Below the pieces are notes generated by a model, which searched no databases, was not told the DNA's origin, and worked only from the letters and a program-made list of their open reading frames with translations. A stretch of 64,000 bases of DNA, from contig JAOTON010000941.1 of NCBI GenBank assembly GCA_034440635.1, positions 310,001-374,000 on the forward strand, read 5' to 3'. The position numbers and the translations under genes were made by a program. The stretch is from Lepas anatifera (taxonomy: Eukaryota > Arthropoda > Thecostraca > Lepadidae). Shown here one piece after another: positions 11,751 through 22,193 of this stretch. Numbering within the stretch: position 1 is the stretch's first letter; each line of letters begins with the position of its first letter.

Positions 11751-12994
11751 TTGCGCTATCTAGGGAGTTTCAAATAATTGCAGTTTCCAATAGCTGCCCC
11801 AAAACAATCGCTGCCCATAAACATCGAAGGCTCATACTCCTTACACGATACTCTATTCGAGTCAATTCTGTTCACAATCATCCATCCCTACAGATATTAA
11901 CAAATGTTCCTGATATACAAAATTGCGACTACAACAGAAATAGATACACGATTGCCAGAAATCTACACGATTTCCGAGACATTGCTTTTCAGCTACCAGA
12001 TATCAATGTCTCTTTCACCCCGAAACTGAAGGCCTTTTAGACTATGAAAGCACTTGAAGTACAATACTTCATTAAGGACCCGAAACATTTATACACAAAT
12101 TCAGAAATATGTGACATATTCGATGAGTACAAACATCTTAATACCGATGCCCTGTTTCTTTTTACAGATGGGTCTCTATCCCATCAAGGAGCAGGCTCAG
12201 GAATTTTTGGCATAGGTGTTAAGCGAATGATTCGACTCTCTGAATATTATTCTGTTTTTTCCGCTGAACTCATTGCCATTCGTGAGGCCCTTTCCCTCGC
12301 ATTAGAGTCTAAATATAAAAAGGTGGTCATCTGTACCGACTCTCGATCATCAGCGAACCTTATCGAGGCTCGTCACAACTCTTCGCACCCAGTAGTAAAT
12401 GAAATTAGACACCTAAACCAGAAAAGACCACCAAATATGAGTATCAAAATACTCTGGATCCCTGGCCATGCAGGCATCATCGGAAAAGAAAAAGCCGACT
12501 TGTATGCCAAACAAAGTCTTACCCACCCAGCTCGAAATGATGTCTCCTGTCCAGTCAATGATATAATCAACTACGCAAACATGCGTTTCCGCTCATACCT
12601 ACAAGGTATTTGGGAAAGTCAAGGTAAATATTTGAACTTCATAAAGCCACAACTTGGGTTGTGGGAATCCTCAAATCAAAGGAACCGGAAACAGGAAAGA
12701 ATATTGGCTCGTCTCCGCATCGGTCATACTGGACTAACCCATCAATACATATTTGACAAAGTGTATGGTCTCAGCCACCCTCCTAACTGCCATGTTTGTG
12801 GAGTTGCTTACACGATTGAACACTTTCTCCTCATTTGCCCGATTCATAGTATAAACAGGCGCCCAATTTTAGACTTCTTCCGACGGCATCACTTGCGCCC
12901 AACGCTTCCTGTTCTCCTCGGGAATGAACATCCCGAACTTTTACAACTACTTTTCATATACTTAGAAAAAACACGATTAGAGTTATTTATATAG
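11751..12994 (+). pseudogene. 5'-truncated I/Jockey-type LINE: RT tail, RNase H and CCHC finger
   Basis: From 12044 to 12994 an open frame of 316 codons encodes an RNase H domain: FTDGS (Asp 42), SAELIAI (Glu 75), CTDSRSS (Asp 99), IPGHAGIIGKEKADLYA (His and last Asp), followed by a terminal CHVC-EHFLLICP zinc motif usual in I/Jockey/R1 LINEs. The same frame continues upstream to about 11751 (VNSVHNHPS, FTPKLKAF) but is cut by one TAG at 12038-12040. Upstream reverse transcriptase and endonuclease are absent, the classical 5' truncation of LINEs. Apart from the stop the frame is clean, so the copy is fairly young. Confidence 0.88.
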
Positions 12995-14530
12995 AGAAAA
13001 GGGTTTTCCACACCTTTTGGCAACCAACGTGTGGTTTTTACCTAGGCTAGGATTGTACCTGGTTTTTTCTTCCCTCGGGTTTTTCCAGGAAAGTAACTTT
13101 ATAAACACCAAATAATCACATCACCATTAATACACCTAGGGGCTAGGCAATCTGCACAGCCCACAGTCACAGATCAATGGCACGACACTCTTACCCGAGT
13201 TTTACATTAGTAGGATCAACCCGATCACGGATCCAGTTGGCAGGTCCAAAGACAATACTAAGGTCACTAGCGGATCCAGAGGAGGGCAAATGGTCCATAC
13301 GCCACCCCCTCAGGGATGGATTTTTTCCAACTTTCTTTAAGCACTATGTTCTTACTTTTACCCGAGTCCCCCCGCGCTCCCGCGTCCGCCAGTGCCTAAG
13401 ATTACATACTCAGTACAACACACATGCTCACTTACAGCACCAGCCTATCATTCACAACATTCCCACTCCACTCCAGTCGTGCCAGCGCTACCTGAGCGTG
13501 TGGCCTCTGGGGATGCGGGGCGCTCTCAGCGCCCAGTGCAGATCCTGGAGGCCCCCGGGGCCGTGTGGCCGACATTACACCAAAATGCACGCCAACACAC
13601 TTATATCTTGCGTCGCGATTCTGGCTCTAAATTCGGCGTGCTTTTGGATAGAAAGGACCCTGCCGACACCCATTTAGAACTGGGTTTCATTAACCCTCTA
13701 AAATTGCTGGGTACCTCTAAAAGCAATCCCTCCGGCGGATGGAGAATCCTCTGCCGATGAACCTAAAAAAACCATGCTTGACGAATCCCGACGCAGCCTT
13801 TGGACGCAGCCGTCCAGCCCCCGTTCAAGTTGCCTGACATTTTGCGGCGGTGACGTCATCGCCGCGATGCCGCAGGCGTTTTGGGCTTGAAGTATCGGCA
13901 AACTGGGTATATTTGACATGGTCAGTAAAGCTTGCAAATGACTGAAAGACGTGAAAAGTGACTTAGTTGACAAGTTTGATCATATTTCTAGCCAGTACAG
14001 AGTTTCTACAGCCCTAAGACTGGTCTGCAGGGACTTCAGGGGCTTTTCTCGCAGTGATGTTCCGTTGCTCTTAAGAGTCATTATCAGTGTTATAGCATTG
14101 TAATTTCATCCTTCACGTCATCGTTGCTTAGATGAAAATACGAAGTACGGGTCTTTCCAATGGAGGTTTCATAGCGAGACGAACAAATTGTTTGAGGTAC
14201 CGCGCAGTCGCGGATCCAGGGCTTATTTTGGGGAGGCTAGAAGATTCAAACCTCCCCCACTGCCAGTGGCGGATAGAAGGGGACTAGGGCTCGAGCCCCC
14301 CCCAATGTTAGTGTCTAGTAAATGCATGGCTGATGCTGATGTGAGGCAATGGCGGGGAGGCTCGAACTCCCTTGCCCCCACCCAAAAAAGTCCTGTACCC
14401 GCCGCTGTCCCCCGCCATAGCCTCTGAACAGCCTTTGCTTATACAGATATTAGTAGACATCTCGGAGGAGCCCCCTCGAAATTTAGGAGGCTCGTGAGCC
14501 CCATAACCTCCTTATATCCACCACTGGTGC
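12995..14530. other. LINE 3' tail then unassigned sequence
   Basis: About 12995-13130 is probably the 3' untranslated tail of the LINE; there is no clear poly-A. From 13190 to 14440 several fragments carry GCGGATCCAG (13200s, 13270s, 14210s), a motif shared with the hAT-like MITE ends, suggesting repeat mosaics. Plus-strand open frames at 13177-13760 overlap in two frames and match nothing I know. Confidence 0.45.
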
Positions 14531-14655
14531 CATAGGCGGATCCAGGGGACAAAGCCCGGGCGGGTGTCCCCCAATGTGCCCTCGAGGTGTCCCCTGAAAT
14601 GGTCACAGCGCCTCCTGAATGGTCAATGGCGCCACCTGAAATGTCGCTTCCCACC

Positions 14656-14815
14656 TGTTCTATCCTCTAAGATAGATAAACACATCCGCCGTCCATGCTG
14701 TTTATTTTAAGAAGCCCCGTGAATTGGCCACTCGAACAGAGACCACAAACACACCGAAGTCCTCTAAGCCGGAGGACTTCTAGAGGTTTAAACCCTCTGA
14801 ACTGAGGACACAACA
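14656..14815 (-). repeat. 3' LTR of the gypsy element
   Basis: It is 160 bp and identical to the copy at 19053-19212. Read on the minus strand it contains AATAAA (within TTAAAATAAACAG), a candidate polyadenylation signal, and a hairpin from GTCCTC/GAGGAC arms. Confidence 0.95.
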
Positions 14816-14910
14816 CCTTCCCCCTCTGAACATATTACATCTACCCCATTCCCTCAACACGCAGTGAAATGTGAATAGCACGACAGTACACACAATCAGT
14901 CCTAAACACT

Positions 14911-15903
14911 CTACGGTTCAGGGCTGTAACGCTCAGGCGCGTAACGCAAACGCGCACCTCTACGTGGGCTATGAGGGAGGCGCTCCGGAACTGGGCGCTG
15001 GACACCTGGCGCAAGAACAGGGTTATGTTCAGCTGGAGTCTCGACATCACTACCAACAGGAGGAACCCAAGGACGATGCTCAGCCTCGAGCTCTGGATCA
15101 AACCGGTGCAGACACTGACCATGAACTGGAGAGAGTCGGCGCGCGTGTACGCGCTGTCCATCAGACAGTCTGTAGCTCACCGGGCCCTTCTGCGAAGAAA
15201 TCTGCAGCGGCGGGCCGTACTGGCGCTTTTTCCCGAAGGGGACACGGACACGTACCCAGTCACCGGGCTGCCAAGTAGGAAGCGGACCGGTGCTCCTGTT
15301 GCACCTGGTGAGGTACTTGCCCTGGTAACGAGCGTGGTGCTCCTTCACACCAGCGGCGATCGTGTCTGGCTGAACAGAACACGGATCAGGAACGATCAGC
15401 TTAGTGCGCATATCACGGCCGCGCATAGCTTTGAACGGTGTCACTCCTGTAGCTGGGTGAACAGTGGCGCGGTACACCTGTAGGGAGCGTCGTAAGAAGC
15501 AAGTGCGCTCCTCTCCCAGGAGACGGGCGGTCTCCAGAGAGTCCTTAACGTGGCGATTATGCCGTTCCACAAGACCGCATGTCTGTGGAGAGTAGGGTGA
15601 GCTATGCATCAGCTTGATGCCATGTACTTGGCAGTACCTGTTGAACTCATGTGAAGTGAACACTGAGCCGTTATCTGTGAGCAGTGCGGAACAGACACCC
15701 TCACGACTAAAGACGGCATCCAGAAAGCTAATAACGGTTGCGGAGGTTATCTCGTGCATGAGAGCTACCTCCGGCCAACGACTGTAGGCGTCGACTAGCA
15801 CCAGACCGTAACGTTCGGACACTGGTCCAGGCATAGGGCCAATTGCGTCCAGCACCAGCCTGGTCCACGGTCCTGCAGGTAAGTCCACCTGTTGCACAGG
15901 GGG
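14911..15903 (-). CDS. pol: Gypsy integrase core and C-terminal region, in a shifted frame
   Basis: Open frame ending at 14911; the meaningful part begins near 15903. It carries LVLDAIGP (first Asp), LLTDNGSVFTSHEF (second Asp) and SPQTCGLVERHN (Glu), with 35 residues between the second Asp and the Glu, a DD35E integrase core. The C-terminal region has GDWVRVRVPF and the proline-rich tail expected for chromatin or DNA contact. It is in the same frame as gag and a different frame from RT, so a -1 correction at the G/C run 15899-15903 is needed to link it to pol. With two single-base shifts of opposite sign, the element as read cannot make a complete Gag-Pol without frameshifting. Confidence 0.9.
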   Translation of the reverse strand, partial: PPVQQVDLPAGPWTRLVLDAIGPMPGPVSERYGLVLVDAYSRWPEVALMHEITSATVISFLDAVFSREGVCSALLTDNGSVFTSHEFNRYCQVHGIKLMHSSPYSPQTCGLVERHNRHVKDSLETARLLGEERTCFLRRSLQVYRATVHPATGVTPFKAMRGRDMRTKLIVPDPCSVQPDTIAAGVKEHHARYQGKYLTRCNRSTGPLPTWQPGDWVRVRVPFGKKRQYGPPLQISSQKGPVSYRLSDGQRVHARRLSPVHGQCLHRFDPELEAEHRPWVPPVGSDVETPAEHNPVLAPGVQRPVPERLPHSPRRGARLRYAPERYSPEP

Positions 15904-18008
15904 CGAGAAACAGTGGCAGACTTGCTGTGCGTGTTGCAAAGCGCACAGTTTCGAATCAAAGTCTCCACCTGGCGGTCCATACCTGGCCACCAGTAACAGG
16001 CGCGAAGGCGCTGTTTTGTACGCACAGCACCGGGATGACACTCATGTGCCACGTCTAGGAGTCGGCGCTGGAGATCAGCTGGTGCAACGAGCTGATCGCC
16101 GCGGAATACCAAAGAGCCTGAAACAGAAAGCTCATTGCGTACCTGGAAGTATGGCGACATGTGTGGGTCACGTCGGTTCCATCGGCCAGACAGAACACTG
16201 TCGCGAACTTGCGACAGAACCTGGTCAGAGGCAGCGGCAGCGCAAAGCTCATCCTCTGTTACAGCAGAAAGCTCGGTCTGTAGACCTAGAGCAGCAATCT
16301 CCACACTGTCATCGTCTTCCCAGCTGTCAACGACTGGGAGCCGTGAAAGGCCGTCAGCAACAGCATTGTCCTGCGAACGGACATGTTGAACATCAAAGTT
16401 AAAGGCTAGCAGTCGAGCCTCCCATCGAGCAATACGGCGGCCCACACGGGTAGAGCCTTTCAGGCCAAATACGCTTGTAAGTGCCTGATTGTCAGTACGG
16501 AGGAGGAACTTCCTTCCCCAGAGGAAGGGTCTCCACTTCTCAACTGCGTAGACACAGCCGAGAGCCTCCTTTTCCACGACTGAGTACCGGAGCTCAGCAG
16601 GAGTGAACTTCTTGGAGGTGTACGCCACGACCTCCTCCATCCCTGAAGCAGTTACCTGGCTAAGGATTGCACCACAACCAATATCGGAGGCATCGGATGT
16701 CACAATGGTGCGGAGGGAAGGATTGAAGAAAGCAAGTCCCTTGGAAGCAGAGATTTCACTCATCACAGAGCGCAAAGCCTGAGAGAGAACCGTAGTCCAC
16801 TCAAAGTGCTCTGCCAGCAGCGCATCTCTGAGGATGGCTGTCTTGTCAGAAAAGTGCTCAATGAAGCGGGAGTAGTAGCCCAGAGCACCAAGAAGGGACT
16901 TCAGCTCCTTCTGTGAAGTGGGATCTGGCATGTTAAGCAGTGGGCGAACACGCTCAGGATCCACAGCAAGCTGTCCTGCAGAGATCCTTAGACCGAGGAA
17001 CGGAATCTCAGTCCGAGCTCGAAGACACTTAGTCTCGTTCACCTGTACGTTGTGCGCTTTGAAGATGGCCTCAACCTGGGCCAGCGACTGGTCATGTTCC
17101 TTACGAGAGGAACCATGCACTACCACATCATCAAGATACACAGTCACGCCGGGAACACCTTGCAACATGTCCATCATGATCCTCTGGAAGCATGGTCCAG
17201 AACTACACAGGCCCTGAGGTATGCGAGTCATACGAAACAGGCCTGCATGTGTCAGAAACGCAACGAGGTTTCTCGAATCAGGATGCAGCTCGACCTGATG
17301 ATAAGCATCCTTAAGGTCAAGAACAGTGTACACAGAACTCCCCTGTAGGGAATGAAGCACATCATCCATATGAGGTATGGGGTACCCGTCAGTTACCACA
17401 GCTTGGTTGACCTGTCTAAGGTCTAACAGAAACCTGATGTCACCAGATTTCTTACGCCCCACCACCACAGGAGATACCCAGGGACTGGCATCCACACGCT
17501 CAATGATCCCTGCAGCCTCCATCTCAGAGAGCTTAGCTGCAAACTCATCTCTGACAGCAAACGGAAGGCGTCTCAGAGGCTGTTGGACAGGACACACAGA
17601 AGGGTCAACAGTCACCTGATGCATGTACCCTTTGATGCAGGGTTGAGGTACCTGTGGCTGGTTACGTAACCCTGCCCCTGTAGGAGAAGGGGCTCCCCCT
17701 GTAGGAGCACTCTGGTCTGAACTCGACCCTGGCACTGGGGGAGTCACAGCACACACTTGTCCATCCACAACATTGACACATAACAGCTCCATCAAATCAA
17801 GTCCCATAAGGGGAACACCCTTCTGAACTATGTACACTTTCACAGGCTTTGTACAGCCCTCTATTTTCACATCAGCAATGCCAAGAACTGAGAGTTTGTT
17901 ACCAGAGTAACTGTGGAGCTTCACATCAGTGGGACAAAGAAACCTCGGGGTCTCCACCCCACACATCCAATGGTAGCAGTGTAACAGGGCTACCTGTATC
18001 CACAACAA
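15795..18008 (-). CDS. pol: Gypsy pol: protease, RT, RNase H, integrase zinc finger
   Basis: A 737-codon frame overlapping gag. Its first 20 or so residues are a shadow of the gag frame; the true coding sense starts near TPRFLCPTDVKL. Residues 30-75 are the C-terminal half of protease. RT spans about 140-340: PWVSPVVVGRKKSGDIRFLL, YTVLDLKDAYHQVEL (first catalytic Asp) and VYLDDVVVHG (residues 290-299, the YLDD pair). RNase H spans about 425-555, with TSDAS, VVEKEAL, LLRTDNQAL and the terminal ADGLSR. The integrase HHCC finger follows (HECH at 656, CALC at 689-692). The frame then runs out of sense near residue 706, where integrase continues one frame away at a run of five G (plus strand, 15899-15903). 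Confidence 0.92.
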   Translation of the reverse strand: MLWIQVALLHCYHWMCGVETPRFLCPTDVKLHSYSGNKLSVLGIADVKIEGCTKPVKVYIVQKGVPLMGLDLMELLCVNVVDGQVCAVTPPVPGSSSDQSAPTGGAPSPTGAGLRNQPQVPQPCIKGYMHQVTVDPSVCPVQQPLRRLPFAVRDEFAAKLSEMEAAGIIERVDASPWVSPVVVGRKKSGDIRFLLDLRQVNQAVVTDGYPIPHMDDVLHSLQGSSVYTVLDLKDAYHQVELHPDSRNLVAFLTHAGLFRMTRIPQGLCSSGPCFQRIMMDMLQGVPGVTVYLDDVVVHGSSRKEHDQSLAQVEAIFKAHNVQVNETKCLRARTEIPFLGLRISAGQLAVDPERVRPLLNMPDPTSQKELKSLLGALGYYSRFIEHFSDKTAILRDALLAEHFEWTTVLSQALRSVMSEISASKGLAFFNPSLRTIVTSDASDIGCGAILSQVTASGMEEVVAYTSKKFTPAELRYSVVEKEALGCVYAVEKWRPFLWGRKFLLRTDNQALTSVFGLKGSTRVGRRIARWEARLLAFNFDVQHVRSQDNAVADGLSRLPVVDSWEDDDSVEIAALGLQTELSAVTEDELCAAAASDQVLSQVRDSVLSGRWNRRDPHMSPYFQVRNELSVSGSLVFRGDQLVAPADLQRRLLDVAHECHPGAVRTKQRLRACYWWPGMDRQVETLIRNCALCNTHSKSATVSRPLCNRWTYLQDRGPGWCWTQLALCLDQCPNVTVWC

Positions 18009-18930
18009 AGGTCACAGTCTTACCATGAACCTTCACGTCTTTGGTCAGGTGTGAGCCAGCAGCACGTACAGACATTAATGTCACTGTACTTACAGTTTTA
18101 GTAGATTTACACACTCTGGCAAAGTGGTTTACTTTACCACACTTAGCACATGACTTGCCTCTTGCTGGACATGCACTGTCATTAGGATAATGATCAGCAA
18201 CGGCTCCGCACCCATAACACACAAAACCTGGCCCTGGAGGGGCACGTGTAGTGTCAGAATGTGGCTTCACCTTTGGGCTGTATCCCTTATGTGAACTAGC
18301 CTGCCTGCCTGTAGGCAGACGCTCCTTGAACGAAGGCTTGGGTGCAGGATTCTTCCTGACGAGGTTACTTGAAGTTGAAATTGGGGCAGTCATACTTCTC
18401 GCTTCTTCATGAGAGCGTTCATAAGCTTCTGACAGAGAACTGACTTGCTCCAGAGTGAGCTTGGGATCCTGAAGGAATCGTTCACGCAGGTGGGGGTGTA
18501 CCGTAGCCTCTACCACCTGGTCTCGAATCATTTCATCAGTCAGGGAACCAAACTGGCAGGAGGTGGAGAGGGACCGTAGGTCAGCTATGTAGTTGGCTGT
18601 GCTCTCCCCTACCTCCTGACGACGCTGGCGGAACTTGAAGCGTGAGGCTATGGGGTTGACTTGTGGCGCAAAGTGACCGTCTAGTCTCCGCATAGTGTAG
18701 TCGAAAGCGGATTCCCCATCCAGCTTGGCTGTCTCAGGTAAGGAGCGAAAGATTCTCTGACCCTCCGGCCCCAGGCAGTGGAGGAGTAGAGCAACCTGCC
18801 TTTCATCTGAAAAGGTGTTGCCTCCAACTGCCATCATGTATGTATTAAATGAAAACTTCCATTGCGAGAAAGGCATGGGCGGACGCCCAGGATGCGGCAG
18901 AAGTGGCGCGGGCGCATGTATTCCGTCCAT
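17926..18930 (-). CDS. gag: Gypsy gag, running into the start of protease
   Basis: 334 codons on the minus strand, starting at ATG 18930. Residues about 20-190 form the helical gag/capsid region (retrotransposon gag family, with FRQRRQEVGESTANYIADL). Two Cys clusters follow: CYGCGAVADHYPNDSAC (about 238) and the CCHC zinc knuckle CAKCGKVNHFARVC (261-274), which bind element RNA. The frame then enters the aspartic protease with FVVDTGSPVTLLP (Asp 311) and ends 21 residues later, while the rest of the protease continues in the next frame from about 17950. A +1 shift is needed. This could be programmed frameshifting, an inserted base in a homopolymer (GGGG/CCCC runs nearby) or a sequence error. 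Confidence 0.9.
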   Translation of the reverse strand: MDGIHAPAPLLPHPGRPPMPFSQWKFSFNTYMMAVGGNTFSDERQVALLLHCLGPEGQRIFRSLPETAKLDGESAFDYTMRRLDGHFAPQVNPIASRFKFRQRRQEVGESTANYIADLRSLSTSCQFGSLTDEMIRDQVVEATVHPHLRERFLQDPKLTLEQVSSLSEAYERSHEEARSMTAPISTSSNLVRKNPAPKPSFKERLPTGRQASSHKGYSPKVKPHSDTTRAPPGPGFVCYGCGAVADHYPNDSACPARGKSCAKCGKVNHFARVCKSTKTVSTVTLMSVRAAGSHLTKDVKVHGKTVTFVVDTGSPVTLLPLDVWGGDPEVSLSH

Positions 18931-19052
18931 TTGAACAGCGAAAGTAGGGGCGGCGGCGAAGAATGCAACTGTAACTTGTAGTTAATAATGTAATTGTGTA
19001 TGTAAATACTTGAAATGTAATGTAATTCACGTGTATCTCATACTGGTCGCCA

Positions 19053-19212
19053 TGTTCTATCCTCTAAGATAGATAAACACATCCGCCGTCCATGCTGTTT
19101 ATTTTAAGAAGCCCCGTGAATTGGCCACTCGAACAGAGACCACAAACACACCGAAGTCCTCTAAGCCGGAGGACTTCTAGAGGTTTAAACCCTCTGAACT
19201 GAGGACACAACA
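19053..19212 (-). repeat. 5' LTR of the gypsy element
   Basis: It is 160 bp and identical to 14656-14815, with TG...CA ends. On the minus strand it would carry the promoter for the element; the primer-binding site starts just left of 19053. Confidence 0.95.
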
Positions 19213-19401
19213 CCACCCCTCCCCTATCCGCAGGATGCGGAAAGCGGCGCCTGCCGATACGATTTGGCGCCCACCTGATGGGTTTTTCCAGCCAAAAATG
19301 GCGCCCCCTGGTCTGAATGAAGCCCCCTGGTCTGGATGACACTCTCTCCCGGGAAAAATGCCCCCACCGCCCCCCGACTGGCAATCCTGGATCCGCCTAT
19401 G

Positions 19402-20719
19402 ACTAGTGCCCTGTATATATAAACAGCCCAATTACAATAACTTTGGGTAAAATTTAATCACACTTACGGGTTTCAATGGGGTGAGTCAGAGGCGTAGCCA
19501 CGGATTTTTTACGGGGGACAGAAGTGGTCCGGCAATTATGACAAGGGAGGGGAAGAGTTGGCACTTGGCGGATGCAGGAGACAAGGGGGCACTTGGTCCT
19601 CCAATAGCCAATGGGGAGCACATCCCACGTCCATGCTGCTTTCGACACCCATGACTGCAACTGTTATAGAGCGATCGGCACTTAGGCTTTGAGCAGCGGC
19701 TATAATCCGGCTCTGAGGCGTGATCTTTCCTACCATCGTTACTGTTTCCGTATTTACCTAAAACCAATCCCTTCACCCCGTATGTCGTTTCATTGGTTTT
19801 TATTCTCGCTCGGTCCTGTCATGCTTCTCTTTTACAGTATTGCGTGTCAGTAAAAACCGTAGTAAGATTGCCAGACTAGTATACTTTTTAGTATAACATA
19901 CCAAATCTACTAGATTTGTCAACATATTTCACTTTGCAGACATTAAAGTGCAAAAAGTGTATTCCATGGGTCTTTTCTTAAATATCTAAACTCAATTTAC
20001 CCGAAAACTTTAAATTTTAGCCCTCAAAATAAGGAGATGTTTCCTTTCTTAGTGGATACCAAGAAAACAACCAAAATTTTACTAGTAGAAACTTGAACCA
20101 ACCTGGGATTCTAGGGCCTTGGCAGCCGTCCCTCTTACCTCTTACTGATTGTTTGCTCCTGGTTTGCTGCTCCTCCGTTTATTTGATTCCTGTATTTATT
20201 GAGATTATATTGTCCTTCCCTGCTCTATTCTATATTATGTATCCTCCTGGTTTTGTGGCTTGTGCATTCACTGGGAACCAATAAGCACTGGCACTGGTGG
20301 CGGGAAACAAAAACAGGTGCGGTATTGAAAGAACATGTTTTACCCCTGGATGTAAATCCAACGCCATGAATTATTGCTTAAAACCCATTTGATGACGTGT
20401 GTAACGGCAACCATATACAGCAGAACAATTTTGTGTATGTCCTTGTCTTTATCCAGACCTGCTAAGATCTAATAGAACATCAATACCATGTTTTGATGCC
20501 CTCTATCTGAGCTTGTAGGTGACACGGAGCCAGCGGGCCGTAGTAGCCCTCAAAATCCGAAATTTTTAGGTAAAGTAAGGTATTACCACACACTACGGAC
20601 AAGGCTCTGGTAGTGACCAGGGAACAGGAAATTAGTGAGACTGGTGAAGCACCCTTTGATTGTGAGCAGGGAGAGGATAGGCTGATCCCAGTGTCCACCC
20701 CTCAGTTTTCTGATGGCCT
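19402..20719. other. Unassigned, AT-rich
   Basis: No coding evidence. At 19485-19520 the motif AGGCGTAGCCACGG resembles other transposon ends, but I cannot place both ends. The rest shows nothing I recognise. Confidence 0.4.
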
Positions 20720-20875
20720 TAAAGGGAATGGGGCACCTTGGTTGAATCCAGAGACGGCGGATTCCATTTTCGAGAAGTGGTGCAAGACTTTCTGGAGGGG
20801 GCGCCTTCCTCCCCAGTGGGCGCCATCATACCTTGGGGGGCGCCTTTGCTATCCAAGGGCGTTCTGCAGAAACTC
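20720..20875 (+). repeat. Chimera of a TTAA-MITE end and VNTR-type repeat
   Basis: TTAAAGGGAATGGGGCACCT at 20719-20740 matches the ends of the MITE at 21744-22189. It runs directly into GACGGCGGATTCCATTTTC and then GGGGGCGCCTTCC units, which match the reverse complement of 7860-7950 and the units of the 23-25 kb array. Confidence 0.6.
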
Positions 20876-21274
20876 TTTTGACTCGGCATGCGAGGCCACT
20901 TGGGATGGTTTATTTTTGATATTCCGAAAGATAGGATTTTAGATTTCGCGAAAACTCAGTCGTATCGGATTCGTATCAGCAACAGAGTGGCATAGCCCAG
21001 GATTCTGTGATTTTCATAGCCTTGTTTGCAGTTATGACCAATGATATTGCAGACACTTCCCGCAAACATACGGCATGTGCTTTTCGTTGAAGAGTTCACA
21101 ATATGAGTGACAGTGTCCACTACAGCAGCTGCGCAGAGGCAGCTGCAGCTTGACCTTGACACATTGCAGCAATGGATCATATGCAATGGACTGAAATTTT
21201 CAAGTTCAAAGACAAAGTTCTATAATAGACATTGAGACTGAATACTCGATGTTGTAAATTCGCGGAAATCCGAT

Positions 21275-21660
21275 CAACGTTGGAGCAGAAACCAGATTTA
21301 TCGGGCTCACACTCGATAAACTTCCGTATGTGCTACACCTGAATGATTTCCGCAAAAAATGTTTCGATACGCTTAAAATACTGAAGGTGTTGACGAGAAT
21401 GAGATACGGTGCGGATAGAGAAATGTTTCTCATGCTATACACGTTATACGCCTATCGCCTATATATACGTTATACGCACGTTATACGCTTATCATTATAC
21501 GCTACGTTATAAGCTTCTTATGCTATATAGATCACTTATTCGTTCGAAGTCCGAGTACGGCTTTATTGTGTATGGGGCCGCTCCTTCGTCCGCGAAAAAG
21601 ATTAGCGATATGTCCATCATCATGCTATCAGAATAGTAACTGGGGCGTTCCAAGCTTCAC
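21275..21660 (+). pseudogene. I/Jockey-type reverse transcriptase thumb fragment
   Basis: Reads FIGLTLDKLPYVLHLNDF, CFDTLKILKVLTRMRYGADR and then, after an interruption, LYRSLIRSKSEYGFIVYGAA, the conserved thumb segment of I/Jockey LINEs. Between the halves (about 21433-21520) lies a TATACG-rich expansion that breaks the frame. 5' and 3' parts of the LINE are missing. Confidence 0.8.
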
Positions 21661-21743
21661 CCATAATGAGCATGATAGTGGAAATTAATTGAATACCGCT
21701 ACAAATACGCAGTAAGATACTCGCTTTGCATTAAACCATTTAA

Positions 21744-22189
21744 GGGAATGTGGCACCTTTAGAACTTGATTTTAACTGATATAGCCAAGTTGTAAAGCAA
21801 GTCGGAAAACCAGGTGCTCTATATATCATTTGTCTTGGAACTCGATATTTCCGTAGAAAAAAGCTAAAACCTACCCGAAATGTACTTCTCATGTAGCTCT
21901 CGCCAGGCGGCCATTGTTGTGAGCTGCTGGTGTGACGACATATGCTGACATCACGATGAGCATCAGCCAATCGAAGCTCTTGAAGTGTTTCGGAGTATGG
22001 TAGTGGTTGCTAGATCTTGACATCATACACAGGCAGATATTTATTTCTTTTCCTAGAGGAGTATTTAAAAAATCAAAATATTGAGCTTGTACATTTTTCA
22101 AAGAAATCATGAGTAGTTTCATTATTTTCACCTAAAAGTACGCCTAATTACACAAAATTCCAGGATTTTACCAAGGTGCCACGTTCCCT
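21744..22189. mobile_element. TTAA-flanked MITE, 446 bp
   Basis: Ends GGGAATGTGGCACCTT and the reverse complement of GGGAACGTGGCACCTT (one mismatch over 16), flanked by TTAA at 21740-21743 and 22190-22193. TTAA duplications are the hallmark of piggyBac-type transposition. No transposase. An inverted, partly truncated relative lies at about 25752-26180. Confidence 0.8.
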
Positions 22190-22193
22190 TTAA

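Larger units (their letters stand above)
14656..19212 (-). mobile_element. Complete Ty3/gypsy LTR retrotransposon, young
   Basis: Two 160-bp LTRs (14656-14815 and 19053-19212) are identical base for base, start TG and end CA, and the element is flanked by a 5-bp duplication CCACC (14651-14655, 19213-19217). Reading on the minus strand, the 5' LTR is followed immediately by TGGCGACCAGTATG, a plausible tRNA primer-binding site beginning TGG. The 3' LTR is preceded by AGAGGGGGAAGG, a polypurine tract. The coding order is gag, protease, reverse transcriptase, RNase H, integrase, as in Ty3/gypsy. No envelope frame is visible. Identical LTRs imply very recent insertion. Confidence 0.95.
14531..19401. 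mobile_element. hAT-like MITE split by a gypsy element
   Basis: The ends CATAGGCGGATCCAGG (14531-14546) and its exact reverse complement (19386-19401) form a 16-bp perfect inverted repeat. The outside flanks are ACTGGTGC on the left and ACTAGTGC on the right, an 8-bp target duplication with one mismatch, as expected for hAT. Removing the gypsy insertion and one copy of its duplication leaves about 309 bp (14531-14655 plus 19218-19401), too short to encode a transposase. Related ends occur near 11545 and 58030. Confidence 0.75.

Noticed and set aside
14871..15483. Plus-strand frames over the gypsy integrase
   Set aside because: Shadows of the minus-strand pol gene.
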